Assembly (NCBI RefSeq): GCF_041260155.1
Contig: NC_091941.1
Location: 39,194,747-39,258,746 of the forward strand
DNA: 64,000 nt
Source of the DNA: Ptychodera flava
Lineage: Eukaryota > Hemichordata > Enteropneusta > Ptychoderidae
Direction: 5' to 3'
Positions 46,901 through 60,795 of this stretch are shown in pieces. Every line of letters starts with the position of its first letter. The first letter of the stretch is position 1. A model generated the notes under the pieces. That model worked only from the letters and a program-made list of their open reading frames with translations, searched no databases and was not told the origin of the DNA. The translations under genes were made by a program, and so were the position numbers.

Positions 46901-49900
46901 GGGAAGACTGTCTATGCTCAAACTAAGAGGGGCTAGCTGTAGTGCTGTGCATGTTGCTAAAGTTGACGTCCAGTACCTAAAGTTTCAGACCTTATTTACT
47001 TTTGTCATTCTTTTTTTCTGGTTTAAATATTTCTTGTTGTTTTTCTGGTTGTACTGTGCAGAAATCATTGTCATAACATTAACGTAGAATTTTCCTACAC
47101 TGAACAGATAGAAACAATATTTATTGTTGATCTTTGGTAACCATACTGGTATATACCGATTCTGATCAAATTTGAGCGACACCGTATAATTGCGGTATTT
47201 TTTCATTGTTACATTGTTTTCAGTTTAAATTGTTGTACATTTTACTTTGGCTTTTTATTTTATGTAGTGTATTGTTGTGGACTGACTTTGTATTGGTAAT
47301 TTGCACCTTTTCAGTCATGTACTCCTATGTAGGCCTTTTTACTGTTTACTTTGGGATAAATTTCAATACACTAAATGAATATAATAAAATTAGTATGGTG
47401 CATAAAAATAGGAAGTAATTGGACAGATTATCTCCTTTGATCAGTCATAACCAGGAAATCAAGCACTTTTATGAAATAACACATTGGACTAAATTCTAGC
47501 CAGCATGTATCTCCATTTGTAGGATTCTAATTTTTTCTTCATTATATTTTGATAGTTTTCAGAGGCCACTATTGGTCATTTTAGACAGAAATATGGATCT
47601 AGCAACAACATTACATCATACATGGACATATCAAGCCCTGGCTCATGATGTTCTTGTAAGTACACATCATCGAAAGAATAGATGTATGTCTAGCAGCACA
47701 TAATGTTATTGGTCAGTACCAGTAGAGATTAACAAATAGATACAGAGCAACTGGCAATACATAGAGAGACACAGAGATAAGTGGTGACTGCCAGCCATCT
47801 GTGTCCATACCGGTTTCAATGTGCTAGTGTTTAGAGATATTATAAATGGCAATGCAATCAACTCACTGTTCTCAACTTACAGGTATGACATACCTGCTTT
47901 ATAGATGTTAGTAAAGCATAGACAAACAATTGTTTCTGCTAACCTGACCTATGTTAACTCCAACCTGCTGACAGTAAACTCTTTTCTCCTCATAAAGAAA
48001 ATTGCACAACATCTGGTACAAAAGTTGGAATCAAGGATGATTTGTATTTTATATTATAAAAGTGTAATGCAGTAAATTAATTGTTTGTCAAGAATTCATG
48101 TATATATGCTCTGACAATATGAGTTGACAATGTCAGTGATGCCTTGGCAGTATTACAATTTACTTAGTATACTATTGGGGATAAGATGCAAAAGATCTTT
48201 AGTTTAGAATACACAAACAGAAGTAGAGACTGTTTTTAAGACAACACCCGTTTATTGCCTAGAAGCTACATATAATCATGAATTCTCCTTTCTCTGCATG
48301 TTCATAAACATACATTATCAGTGTCATTTTATGGCTTTTTTTGCAATTTCTGCTCTGCAGGGGAAAGGTACTGATGGAATGACCATGTATGACATAATAA
48401 TAGAAATATTTATGTATTGGTCAAGTCCTAAAATAGTAACAACATACCACTATATGGTAATTAGATTTGAGAGAAATAACCTCTTTAATAACAGATCAAT
48501 GGTGATCATTACCTGTGGCATTCTGAATGCATAAACCTAAAGAATACATCAGATCTGCAGAACAGGCAACAATTTCAGCTGATTTGCCATGAGGATACAT
48601 GACTTCAAAAACAACTTGTCTTCAGAGCAATCATGTATGAATGATGGCCATGTTATTCCTATTCTGATACTATGATGTGACTATCCAAAATTCTTTTACA
48701 GTAAAAGTATACTGTCAACTTGGGTCTTAATCAAATTTGTACTTGTAAACAAAACAAAACAAAAATACGCTAATATTTGTAGATTATGATGCAGTGTTAG
48801 GCATAACCACGCTAGGAGAAATTATTCATTCTGTAACTTTACAAGTAACTTAAACTATATTACTATAATGCAATTTTTTGTCAACATTGTAGGACTTACA
48901 GTTGAATCAAGTGTCAATTGAAGAAACAATAGAAACACATTCAGCGTCTCCATCAGGAGCTAGACCAAAGAAGAAGACCAAAACATATGACCTCAATCCC
49001 AAAGACAAATTTTGGAGTAATCAAAAAGGAAGGTAAGAAAGTTGATATTGCCTTCATGTTGCCTTTAAATAACTGATATTATATTATGGCTTTGTAAATA
49101 CTCGTGAATTTTGTGATGTTATCCCCAGATTATTGCTGATAATGTATCCAATTATCCACCATTGTGGCTCCAGTGCTTTACACATCTACAACTTTGCTGG
49201 CATTGCCAAGACAATAAAATTATAGTAATAATGTATCCCGACTAGCCCAAAATAGACTCAAGTAATCTTTGCACGACATAATGTACTCGGCTTAACCTTG
49301 TATCTTATGTCATACAAAGTTTGAGTTTGTCCATTATGGGCCAGGTGGAGTACATTATTGCTTTATCATTATCTGTTGAATGTTTTGTTACAAGCAATAT
49401 TCTTCCTATCAGTGATTGTTAACAATGAAATCATGCTGACAAATACACTGCTTTTGCATGTCCATATGTGTTAGACCACCCTTGTTGATGTTACTTTGTA
49501 GATTTGTATTGTAGAACTCGCAAATATTTAACAAACACAACTGCGGTAAATAAAATAATACAAGTGAAAAAGACAACCTATCTATGTGGCATAGCTTGAT
49601 AATTGTTTTCACTATGATGCAAACCCATGCGTGAGTTGACACTTGTGTCCAGAATTAGGATGTAATGAATCAAACATTGGTGTCTGATTGGTAGACTGCA
49701 TATCTCCAGATTATTTTATTTTTTCTGTGTTTTTCCAGTCCTTTCCCAACAGTAGCAGAAGCTGTACAGAGTGAATTAGAGTCTTATAGAGCTTCAGAAG
49801 ATGAAGTGAAAAGATTGAAAAGTGCAATGGTATGTCATGTCTTTCAAAGTGTATTCTCAGTACCAACATCATGCTACAGTAATGGGCATACATTGAGAAC

Positions 49901-52900
49901 ACAGGGCCACATAGATATAACACAAATCAGTGCTTTGCGTTGGATGGTTTAAATTCTCAATAAATACAAACATACCTCCTCAAAGATGATGTAGTATTGT
50001 ACAACAGCATGTCGTGAGTCCAGTAATCTGTGGTCTTTTACCCCGTAATGTTTAAGGACAACTCTTCTTTTCTTTGCTGTGATGTTAAAGGTAGGGGATT
50101 CGATCCCAGGGATCAAGTTTGTTCTAGTCTTGAAGGGGATTAAGAAGGTGTCATAGCCTTTTGTTTTCCATTGAAATTGTAAATGTACTAAGTAAATTTC
50201 CTTGCAAAACAATCTGACACCTGACAATCTGACAACAGATAAATATTTTCAAAATGTCAAGCACTACCCCTTAGGAAAATGCATGTAATAGAACAGTGCA
50301 TTGACATTATTCTATTAAATGTGTACAAGTGTAGTATAGACTTAAAGATAAAGATGCATGTATCATTATCAAGAAAAGCAAAGAAAACTAGGAGTGTATT
50401 TATGAAAAAAGCTTACCTTAATTGATGCAAAAAATGTACCAGTATATTCTGATAATTTAGTTTTAGCTCCGGTTGTACCAAAAGTATATGACCATAGAAG
50501 CTTACCTGATTGCGGAAAGACAGTGTCTGTATATCTATCTTTCATGGCATCTCCTCAAAAATAGCTGCGCGTATTGCATTGATATTTTGTATGTTATATC
50601 ATTATAAATAATGATGTTTTAAGTGTAATTATCATTGTTGTGTTGTGTACAGGGTTTGGAAGGAGAAGATGATAGCGCTATTAGTATGTTATCAGATAAC
50701 ACTGCCAAAATAACTTCAGCTGTAAGGTAATGTGAAAATTGACTTCATTCAAGAAATGCTTTACCAATTCCTTGTTTCATATTATGCCTAAAAATTAAAT
50801 ATTCCAGAAAATTAATGATATCAATTTGAGGAGTGTGAATTTTTTCCTTTCTCAGCTAATGCATTATTGTCAACCTTTAGTGTGCCACAGTATAGTTGTT
50901 TAATCTTTGTCTTGTGTCAGAATATCTTGTATATTCATTAGTCTACCTGCAGTCTTTATTCTTGGAATTTTTCAAGTTCAGTGGAATCCATGATAAATTG
51001 CTGATACGTATTATATGTATGATATCATTTTATATCCCATACAGTTCACTTCCTGAACTACTGGAAAGGAAACGTATCATTGATATGCACACCAACATAG
51101 CATCAGCTGTACTGGATCACATTAAGGTAATATATACAAATCAAATGAGAGTGGATACATCTGTTTGAATATGTGATATGCTATGACTAGTTGTAAATGG
51201 ATGACATTTATTTGTTAAATAATATTATATCATTTCGACTATGTTTTTTAGGTGGATATTGTATCCTCCTGATGTTCATATGTGTTGCGTAAAATGATTT
51301 CACTATAATGCAATATCTGGATCATTCCAGTGATACCAGACTAAAAGAGTGACAAAAACATTCATTTGAAATCATTTTCAAGAGTAGAAAAATTAAAAGT
51401 GCAAATTAAAGTGTCATCAAAGTAAGTTTTATGGTATGCAATGCAAGTCACACAATGCAAGATGTGTGAATGTAATTGTTTTTCTTCTATCTTCCTACAG
51501 GAAAGAAAATTGGATATTTATTTTGAAATGGAAGAGAAACTAATGAGCAAAGCAAGCCTAGATAAATCATTGTTGGATATGTTGAATGATCCAGATGCAG
51601 GCAAACCAGAAGATAAAATGAGATTGTTTATTATTTTCTACATTTGTGGTCAACCGATGTCTGATGTGAGTAACATTTACTGAAACCTGAATTTTCTGTG
51701 TCTGAAGACTTTTGCAATGTTCATGAACAGAGTAAATGAAAAAGGATTAGAAATCCAATTGTGTGTCAAGAGAGCATTATTTCTGACCTTTTCAGTCTTA
51801 TTGTTTATCCATTTTACTATTCCATTGAGTAATTCGCTGCACCAGTATTATCAGCAGATTTTATCAGCAAACTTTACCATGTGACATATAACTTTGATTT
51901 CATAGACCTGCAAGTCATATCCAAAGGTTACCTGTAGTAAGTGGAATCTTTTTTTCACTGAACTGATAGTGTGTAGTACTGACAGTATGTTTGGTCTGGT
52001 GTTTTCTTTGCAGGTTGAATTTGACCAATATGCTAGTGCTCTGGAAGCACAGGGTTGCAATCTTGCTCCACTGTACTACATCAAAAGATGGAAGTGAGTG
52101 AATTCTCTTCCAGTCAGCTGTGATTAGCTAACCACTATGTCATTTGCATTTTTTTGAGTTTAGAGGCATCACATCAAATGGTACCAGCTGCAAAATTAAC
52201 AAATGCTTACATCATAATTGTAAGCACTTGTGTTTGTTCAATAGAGTTCTTTTAATTTCCTGATGCAAAGAGAAGCATGTGTAGCAGATTCATGGAAAAT
52301 ATGCATTATCTTTGTTAAGGTTTTTGCATACAATTTATCTCTGAATTTTTATATCCGGAGTACATGTATTTTATGATTGTGTTGATAGCTCATACCTTTC
52401 AGTAGAGAACATGCAAACATTAAAAGCAAAATATGCTGAATTGCTAATTTGGAAAGTCACAATAATTCTACAGTTGAGTATTTGGGTTGTATACTCTTTA
52501 AAGTATCATTACTAATATCAGGATGGGAATGTCACAAAACGAGATAAAAGACAGACAAAAATAAACATACTTTTCAAATTAAACTTGTGCTCGTGATTTT
52601 GCTGTTCATTTAGTCTTTGTGTGATAATGATTTTCTTTACAGAGCATACACCAAGATGGCATCTGCACCAAACATGTATGCTGGAGGTGGCACTAAGACT
52701 GTCAGTATGTTTTCCAAACTCATGTCACAGGGTTCAGAATTTGTTATGGAGGGTGTCAAAAATCTTGTCGTCAAGAAACATGTAAGTTCAATAACAAATG
52801 TTTAAAGGCCCATGAGCTGCAGCTCTGCGAAATTTGTCAAACCTCAAGGTAACTCCAACTTCCTCAGATATTCATTACAATCTACAGATTGAACAATATA

Positions 52901-55900
52901 GTCATTGACTATACTTCAACAACATTTCCTTGTGGCAGAATAGGCAAAAAAAATGAACGGAGTTTATTTCATTTTCAATTTCCCACCATTTTCAAAATTT
53001 GTCCATACTTGGTGAAAAAACGGAGAATTTTTCGTCAAAGTGGATTGAATCCCTTTTCCGTCCTTTCAGTCGGTTGCACCATGTTGTATTTGTAAAGATT
53101 CAAATGTGTGCATGTACCATTTACGCAGTTTATCATGTAGTTGCATGGAGGCGGCCATATTTGGGTGCGGCACCTATTTATTATTTGTCTTACTGAAACC
53201 TCCCAATGCAGTCCCACTCAGTGGATAATTATACTTCAGTAAACATCTTTGAGTAAAAACGTGTCTATGAACTAATTAGTCCCCACGGACACCGTCCGGG
53301 GGGACTTATAGGTTTGGTCATGTCCGTGCGTGTGTGCGTCCGTGCGTGCGTGCGTCCGTCCGTCCGTTCACGCAGATATCTCAGAGATGCCTGGAGCGAT
53401 TTCATTCAAACTTGGTACAAGGATTACTTCATATGTCACACAGATGCACGTCGATTTGTTTTGTGATACGATCCAATATGGCCGCCGTGCGACCATTTTG
53501 TTACGATTTTTTCATGTACAGAGCCATTACTCAGGCATGTTTCAACAGATTTTATTCAAAGTTGGTACAAGGACATTGACCAATGTCATAGCTATACACA
53601 TCAATTTTTTTTGTGATACGATCCAATATGGCCGCCGTGCGGCCATTTTGTTACGATTTTTTCATGTACAGACCCATTACTCAGGCATGTTTCAACAGAT
53701 TTTATTCAAAGTTGGTACAAGGACATTGACCAATGTCATAGCTATAGACATCAATTTTTTTTGTGATACGATCCAATATGGCCGCCGTGCGGCCATTTTG
53801 TTACGATTTTTTTCATGTACAGAGCCATTACTCAGGCATGTTTCAACAGATTTTATTCAAAGTTGGTACAAGGACATTGACCGATGTCATAGCTATACAC
53901 ATCAATTTTTTTTGTGATACAATCCAATATGGCCGCTGTGCGGCCATTTTGTTACGATTTTTTCATGTGCAGAGCCATAACTCAGGCATAACTCAACCGA
54001 TTTTATTCAAACTTGGTAAAAGGACATTGACCTGTGTCATGCACATGCACATTGATTTGTTTTGTGATACTATCCAATATGGCCGCCGTGTGGCCATTTT
54101 ATTACATTTTTTCATGTCCAGAACCATAACTCAGACATGTATCAAGCGAATTTATTGAAAGTTGGTACAAGGAGATTGACCAATGTCATACATATGTAAA
54201 TTAATTTGTTTTGTGATACGATCCAATATGGCTGCTGTGCGGCCATTTTGTTATGATTTTTTCATGTACAAGCCATAACTCAGGCATATCTTAACCAATT
54301 TTAATCAAATTTGCTACAAGGACATTGACCTATGTCATACATATGCACATTTATTTGTTTTGTGATACGATCCAATACGGCCACCGTGTGGCCATTTTGT
54401 TACGATTTTTTCATGTCCTGAACTACAACTCAGACATGTATCAAGCGAATTTATTCAAAAGTATTGTTATCACAGACCTAATGAAGAGGACTTTATCCTC
54501 TCTGAGGACCTGTAATCAAAGTACCCATTAACAAGTGGGGACTGTGTCATCAACGATGACTTGTTTTAATCTAAATAATGTCAATAATTTTAATCTAAAT
54601 AATGTCAATAGTTGCAGCTCATGTGCCTTTAAGGCCGTACAGTACATATATATTTGTGTAAAATTTCAAGTACCAGTTGGGTTGGAAGTGAGTCTGAGTA
54701 CTTAGTTTTCTTGTGTACGAGTCATATCTTTATTGTTACATATGATCAGAGGTTTGATGAAATATTAATGTGACATAGCTACAGACAAAACTTGTCACAA
54801 ATAGTAAATTCCCAAAATATCTACATTCATTGAAATGGATGGAAACTAATTTTCAAATAATTATCATTCTGTCTGAAAATGAAAACATATATCAATCAAA
54901 GGACATGTATTCCACAGTATTGAATGAGCACAAATACATATTCTTTCCAACCTTCATAGAACCTTCCTGTTACCAAAGTTGTTGATTCATTGATGGAAAT
55001 AAAGTTCAATCAGGTAAGTCATAATGGAAATTTTCTCATTTACAATAAATATACTGGTTTGGCTGAGCTGCAGCTTACAGTAATGTACTAGAAACCTGAT
55101 GAAACAGTCAGTTTTGCCAATGAAAATGTCACTGTCAGTGTAGGTAGAGACAGTATGATAAATGGTTGCCAAGGCAATCTGACTTTTTCATGTAATTTTT
55201 AAGTAACTGGTTCAATATGATATATTTTCAAATTACAGGACACAGAAGATTATAGATACTTTGATCCTAAAATGATCCGTGTTAGTGATGGGTAAGTAGT
55301 TGATATCTCCTTGCCTTGACAGATCACCTTTCATTCAACCATACACAGACATATCTTAGACATACCTTGACAGATCACCTTCCATTCAACCATACACAGA
55401 CATATCTTAGACATACCTTGACAGATCACCTTTCATTCAACCATACACAGACATATCTTAGACATACCTTGACAGATCACCTTCCATTCAACCATACACA
55501 GACATATCTTAGACATACCTTGACAGATCACCTTCCATTCAACCATACACAGACATATCTTAGACATACCTTGGCTGATTTGTTTCAAACCTCACACAAG
55601 AATAAAACACTGTAGCCCACATATTCATCATAAGTTATTTTTTCAGCTGAGGCAAGTATATTCAGTACAGCAAATTAGGTAATTACCCAGCAACTTGGCT
55701 GAGCAATTTACTATATGACCTTGACTATATGACCTGGCATCTATGTAAACAAGAGTCTGTTTTATTGTCTTAAGACTGATAAGGAATCCACCAAACTCAG
55801 CAGGCAGCTCCTGCACTGAGTAAACTGATATGTGTTTACCAGAACAAATCATTTTTGACTGACACCGTTTCCTGATCATGGATCATTGGACAGTCTTAAA

Positions 55901-57268
55901 AGGGGAGTAAAATATTGTAGAGTGTAAAACATGATATGTTTTAGTCATTTTGTGTCCTGTCTTTTTTTTGGTATCTTAATTATATATACAACAAACTAGA
56001 AAATGCTATTCAGTCATAAAAAATTGATGTGTGTCACAATATTTCAAAATGTAATCATATGAATAACATCTGGCTGTACCAGTGCTAGGTTGAACTCTAT
56101 CTTTCCAAGCAAAAGTACATCACATGCAGTTGTCTATGTCAACTCAATACAATCACAATAGTGTGTGAACCATCTTTCAAAACATTTTAACTGCCAAGGT
56201 TTATTAAATTCTAAGAGGTGTTGTGTCATATGTGGAATTAGATGTCATATTCTAAGGTATTTTATGTTTGAATGGGTCGTCAGAATGCTCTTTGTTTTAT
56301 CGTAGGTCATCTATTCCAAGGAATAGAACTCCATTCCAAGAAGCCATGGTCTTTGTTGTGGGAGGTGGTAACTACATTGAATACCAGAATTTAGTTGACT
56401 ATGTTAAGGTATGATATTCATTCCCTTTGTACTTACATGTATTAAATGCAATCCTTCACAGTACAGATATGCTTCTAGCCATCCGAAGTATTCAAATGCA
56501 TTGTGTTGTCTGTTGATGCTTCTTGGACACTATTGATGATTTGTTCAACTCTTCAAATTTCATTTAGCATAATGTACAGTTGATTTGATATAATGAAATT
56601 ATAATTTCAACTCTTTCCTGCATGTTTTAAATCTCTGGTGCAAGTAGTCTAAATAGATCCATTACTTTCATTCTTGACATTTGCCATGGTAACTGTTTCT
56701 TCCATATTTAAGATAATAATCCTAGGTACCTTACTTTCAAGTGATGATGGCAATTGTCAAACACAGCATTGGACAGGAAATCATGGGACAGGCTGTCATC
56801 ATAGTGATTGATTCCCCCTTCAGATTTTGATAAACTTCAAATTATTTGTGTAACTGTGCAAATTATTGAGTCTTTCATGAAACAATGTATTCAGTTTTCC
56901 TTTTATGTTCTCTGATCCATTCATTTATCATTTTAACACAGGGTAAGGGCAGTGCATCATCCAAACGTATTACATATGGATGCAGTGAATTACTAAATGC
57001 ACAGCAGTTCCTGAGACAGGTGAGAAATACTTGTAACATGCTGATTGTGACATGTGACATCATTCCATTAATTATGTAGATTGCAAAATAGAAATGTCAG
57101 GTTATGACATTTTTTCCATTTGTGCCATGTGTGTGTGTGTAAGTTTTCCACGAAAGGTGTATGTGATGAATGTTTTACAAATTTGTGTAAATTTCAAAAA
57201 CTGTCAGAGCTACTAACATCATATTTTTTCTCTTTCAGTTGAGCCAGCTTGGTCAGGATACACAGTAG
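40955..57268 (+). CDS. SCFD1: SCFD1 / SLY1, Sec1-Munc18 family ER-Golgi fusion factor
   Basis: Twenty coding exons: 40955-40985, 41706-41865, 43155-43245, 43994-44116, 44802-44889, 45233-45378, 45807-45892, 47556-47655, 48893-49032, 49739-49829, 50653-50726, 51045-51126, 51501-51665, 52014-52093, 52643-52781, 54960-55013, 55239-55291, 56306-56408, 56942-57019, 57239-57268. Spliced CDS is 1914 bases, 637 residues (human 642), with every phase matching and no stop. Long near-identical blocks to vertebrate SCFD1 are seen: [69 protein letters not shown] and [17 protein letters not shown]. The protein binds syntaxin-5 and syntaxin-18 type SNAREs and is needed for ER-Golgi vesicle fusion. The acidic/basic linker around residues 300-330 ([13 protein letters not shown]) varies as in other animals. 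Donor of exon 4 (AAG|GTGGGG) is weak. Introns carry a LINE relic, two minisatellite-type arrays and dispersed repeats. Confidence 0.97.
46016..46420 (+). mobile_element. LINE 3' end relic (Jockey/CR1-like RT C-terminus)
   Basis: The frame from 46016 reads [14 protein letters not shown], then [11 protein letters not shown] and ITYGDAWPD. About 300 bases on, another frame gives [20 protein letters not shown], and W-N-N-L-P near the C-terminus, are hallmarks of LINE reverse transcriptases of the Jockey/CR1 type. Several stops and frame changes lie between, so it is dead. It is in SCFD1 intron 7, same strand as the gene. Confidence 0.65.
46528..46860 (-). repeat. Dispersed repeat beginning TTTTTAGCTCAC
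   Basis: Starts TTTTTAGCTCAC, followed by AAAGAGCTTATATGATG, GCGTCTGCATGTCTGTATGT and a TGTATGTATG tract. The end is the complement of the GAGCTAAAAA end at 19860, so it is placed on the minus strand. SCFD1 intron 7. Confidence 0.5.
46874..46915. repeat. CATAGACAGT hairpin around a poly(G) run
   Basis: CATAGACAGT and its exact complement ACTGTCTATG flank a loop containing about 13 G in a row. Same general form as the hairpins at 25641 and 62410. Confidence 0.65.
50460..50570 (-). repeat. Short dispersed repeat with TTTTAGCTC end
   Basis: TTTTAGCTCCGGTTGTACCA is followed by a TATATGA word, GAAGCTTA and a GTGTCTGTATATCTATCT tract, the same order of blocks as at 46528. SCFD1 intron 10. Confidence 0.4.
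53277..54542. repeat. 1.27-kb repeat element of seven ~149-bp units
   Basis: Bounded by AGTCCCCAC and its complement GTGGGGACT. After the left end come CGGACACCGTCCG (palindromic), GGGGACTTATAGG and a GTCCGTGCGTCCGTCC tract. Then seven units follow at about 149-bp spacing, each with GTGATACGATCCAATATGG, CCGCCGTGCGGCCATTTTG, TTACGATTTTTTCATGT and TTGGTACAAGGACATTGACC. The last units are more diverged. Open frames of 131-195 codons across it arise from repetition. It lies in SCFD1 intron 15. The layout resembles a family common in marine invertebrate genomes. Confidence 0.82.
55312..55573. repeat. Minisatellite, 5 copies of a 51-bp unit
   Basis: Unit: CCTTGACAGATCACCTT then CATTCAACCATACACAG and ACATATCTTAGACATA. 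Copies alternate only between CTTTC and CTTCC. A 99-codon frame crosses it because 51 is a multiple of three. It starts 20 bases after exon 55239-55291 of SCFD1, inside intron 17. Confidence 0.93.
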
Positions 57269-57847
57269 TAGGCTGTTAACAGAAGTCTCAATGATGGGGT
57301 TTTTACAGTTGTTAAAACTGACTGTAGTGATGGAAAAACCATTATTATCAAACCATTGCATCAGGTTCTCTGTAAACATCAATGCATCTTTAGAAACCAC
57401 TGGGGATATCAACTGTGACTTAATTTTAATGTTGGTACAGGAAAATTCATCAAACCATTTTATTGACGGACGTTGATCTATAGCTTACAGATTGTACATA
57501 CTGACTTGCCTTCATTTAGAAGTAATGTCACCTTCCATTTATCAGTACAAAGTATATTGCATGCATGGTAGTTATTGTCCTTCAAAAAATCTCGAAGGTA
57601 AAATTTTTAAATTGCTTAGGCGTAAAATAAAGTATTTATTGAATGCTCAATTGTACTGGTGGATGTGTTTTCTTGTACACTTCATCTTATTTTGTTTGTT
57701 TCAGATGTTCAAGTCCATCATTTCAGTAAATAACATACTTTCAGTTTTTGTAGTACCATTTTGAAAACACTAATGTAGGAGGATGTTACTAAGGCTGTGA
57801 ATAACCTAGAGAATACTTACCAACATCAAAGAAAATATTTCGTATCA

Positions 57848-57853
57848 AATAAA
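57848..57853 (+). promoter_or_regulatory. Candidate SCFD1 poly(A) signal
   Basis: AATAAA 580 bases past the stop; another AATAAA lies nearer, in the run ataaagtatttattg at about 57626. Either could be used. Confidence 0.45.
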
Positions 57854-60795
57854 GAATGAATAATCTCACTGGTCATACTGCTATAACCCTAATAAAAGTC
57901 TGAATTGTCTCAAAACGTTGATTGTTGACATTAATTATCACAGCAGTTCCATTTATAATGAATGCATTGTCATAAACCATGGTTCCCCCTGGTAACAGCT
58001 ACACTTGTTACTATCATTGGGTTGGTTCATTGGGCAGAAATAAGCTCTGGCTTGTGAGAATGGAAGAATGCAATAAACAAAAACTAAACGAAAGGGTCAC
58101 ATGCATGTTATTTCAAAAACTTTTGTGTTTATTTATTGAGAAAAACATTTTCATACGCATTAGTGTTTAGTTTGACATACTCTCAATGCCATCATGTCTA
58201 CGGATATTTGAATACAATACTATGAACAACAAGCGTGTACCATCAGATGAAAGTACTTTAACACTACAGTCATACAGATTAATACGTGCCTCATATATGG
58301 AACGTTGCGAGCTCCATAGGATTCAATGGTGACTCTGAGTCGTCGAATACGTTGCAGGCCGCATAGTCATCACTTGACTGAAAGTGAAACGGAACTATTT
58401 TCAACTTGAATCGTTTGGATGTAAAAATGTTGAAATTTCACGTTTTGCCTAGGAAATCCGGTATTTAAAAAATTTTGTATAAAAAAATTGATAAACCGTA
58501 TAACAGCAATTTAAATATATCAATGTGCCATTGGATGATGAAAATCGTTCCATTTTTCACTGATTTTCGTCTAAGATGGAAATAAAGCATTTGATTATCA
58601 TTTGCCAATAAACATAAATATTTTGAGTGAAAACTGTATGAGAGAGGCATGTAATAAAAACATTATAGCCCAAACTAGGGACTATGTACCCTTGCCCTCC
58701 TTACGTTTGGCAAATGGTCATCTACCCTCAGGCACATAGTCCCATGTTTGGGCCATAATATATACTATTCATCTATAATATGAGACATTTGTCTCAACAC
58801 TGATAATGTCACAGAACAGCAACTGGAAAAACCCTTGAAAAGTAAATCTTAAAAAGAAACATTCACATGTAAACTATAGTGCCCCATGTCTCAATTGAAT
58901 TACTTCTCATTCTTTTACAGTTGCAATGATGGTTTCGCAAATATAAACTATTACAACTTAAAAATAGTTACTTGAAGGGAATGATGAAATGTTCTATCAT
59001 CCACTACTACCCTTTCAAAAAGGCTTGTCAAATGTACCAATTACTGTAAACCACAATATAAACTGAAGATGACACAGGACTCTTTGAATTGATGCAACAT
59101 ATGGACACCTGCATTGCAATAAGTGGTTGGGGGTGTGACAGCATGCAATACCATCAAGTGTACAGGTGTGTTTGGTCACTAGTTAAATTCATAAGCTAAT
59201 GGTAGGTTAGCATTGATGTTATTGGAGTAATTTCACACCAAGTCCACTACACAAATCTGTGGCCTGCATCATCGTAAATTTGAATGTAAAATTATTATGA
59301 AGATAGCGATTAAATTATGAAGTACATTGTTTTTATTTACAATCAATAGAATAATGCTAGTATTGGAGAATCAATTGCCAAATTCTGTTGATGATGAGAC
59401 TGTTTTCACAAACATGTCTGGAGGGGACAGGGAGTGAGAGGAGGGAACTAGCAGTAAAAATTTTTTAAGGTAAATCATTAGGGGGACTTGGATGAAAATA
59501 ATTTAGTGAGAAATTGTGACTTTTTTCCTGACTGGGACATATTGGAGTTACCGATGGTGATTCCGGGAGAAACTTATTGCCAATCAAGTTTACTCTACAC
59601 ATGTGTACATGCACTACAGTATCAGATATGAAGACAGCGCAGTTCGGATTATACCTGCAATCATCTCACTCAAAGCCTTTCACACAAAGTATCATCAATG
59701 CATTGTAACCTGCTGAAATGACTTTATTTCACATAATCACGGACTTGAACCAAGTTGATGGGTGGGGGGTGGGGAGGGGGGCTTGAAAACAAAGCGGCTG
59801 ATTGAAAGTATCATAATTGACCAATATTGAACAAAATGTCACACAAAATAAAGTTTATTCAAAAATTTCATAGTTGTCTATGTATTCTACACATATTACA
59901 AACCAGTACATTCTTGCACTCATTCAGGTTAGCACAAATAACGTGACACAGCTCTAGTCACTTTGTGTCCAGAGATTGTCACATGTTAGAGTTGTAATGA
60001 CATAGTGTAGATTACAGTGACCCTCTCGTCCAGTGCAGAATGTTTTGGAATTTATGTTTACAGCGTACATATAATTTGCAGTAGAAATCAATGGTGTGTG
60101 ATTGAAGTTTTTGGTGATTGGTACCCGTTAGTCCTGAGACCATATGGGACCCATAGATGGTCATTGGTGGAACAGTATGCACATATTGAATGCCTATAGG
60201 GTATTAGCTGTACATATAGTTCCCCTTGGGTCTGAGTCACCCATAACAATTCTCTTATATGGTGTCAAGAATGCATTACATGTACATTTTTCTGAGAACT
60301 CATAGGCCAAAGGTGAATACAACATTATATTGATGTAGCCAAGTAACAGTGACATTCCAACAAATTCATTTCTAACTTGCCACTGCCAAATTGACAGGGT
60401 GTCAGTAAGATTTTGCCGGCTACATTTCAAATTCTGTTTCACCCACTGTAAATTACTTGGCTATAATGTATTATCAAGAATGCATAATGTAACTTGTGTT
60501 TTCAAGTTCTGCAAACCTCAAACAATACATTCAGGCTGAACATAGACACTACAAATAGTTTTCAAGGATGTAGAAAAAGACGTGCAGAACTCAAATATCA
60601 TCCATCATATCAATGCAGGCAAAAGCTTCCTCAGCCATGTTGTCACTGCTCCTAAACCCCCCCCCCCCCCCCAATGTCATATAGCAGTTTCACAACTAGA
60701 TAGTATGTAATAAATTTACAGGCAGTAAGTGTTGAAAGGATTTCTGTACATAATCCATGAACTGAAGTGTGGGAGATTTAGTGTAAAACTGGCCA
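57854..60795. other. Spacer after SCFD1
   Basis: No coding exon supported. It contains the dispersed repeat at 58640-58770, G-rich runs near 59760-59780 and a poly(C) tract at about 60658-60672. Confidence 0.35.
58640..58770 (+). repeat. Dispersed repeat, copy 2, with ~30-bp inverted ends
   Basis: GAGGCATGTAATAAAA then ACATTATAGCCCAAAC and AGGGACTATGTACCC; the far end is CACATAGTCCCATG then TTTGGGCCATAATA. The two halves pair with each other over about 30 bp, and the whole matches the minus strand of 8456-8600. Confidence 0.65.

Noticed and set aside
50085-50110. GGATTCGATCCC, like a tRNA B box
   Set aside because: No A box or cloverleaf at the right distance, so no tRNA or tRNA-derived SINE can be supported.
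53330-54531. Repetitive 68-195 codon frames with DTIQYGRR repeats
   Set aside because: They follow the 149-bp repeat, change frame from unit to unit and have no start or splice context.
55316-55615. 99-codon frame with [15 protein letters not shown] repeats
   Set aside because: Product of the 51-bp minisatellite inside SCFD1 intron 17; the true exon ends at 55291.
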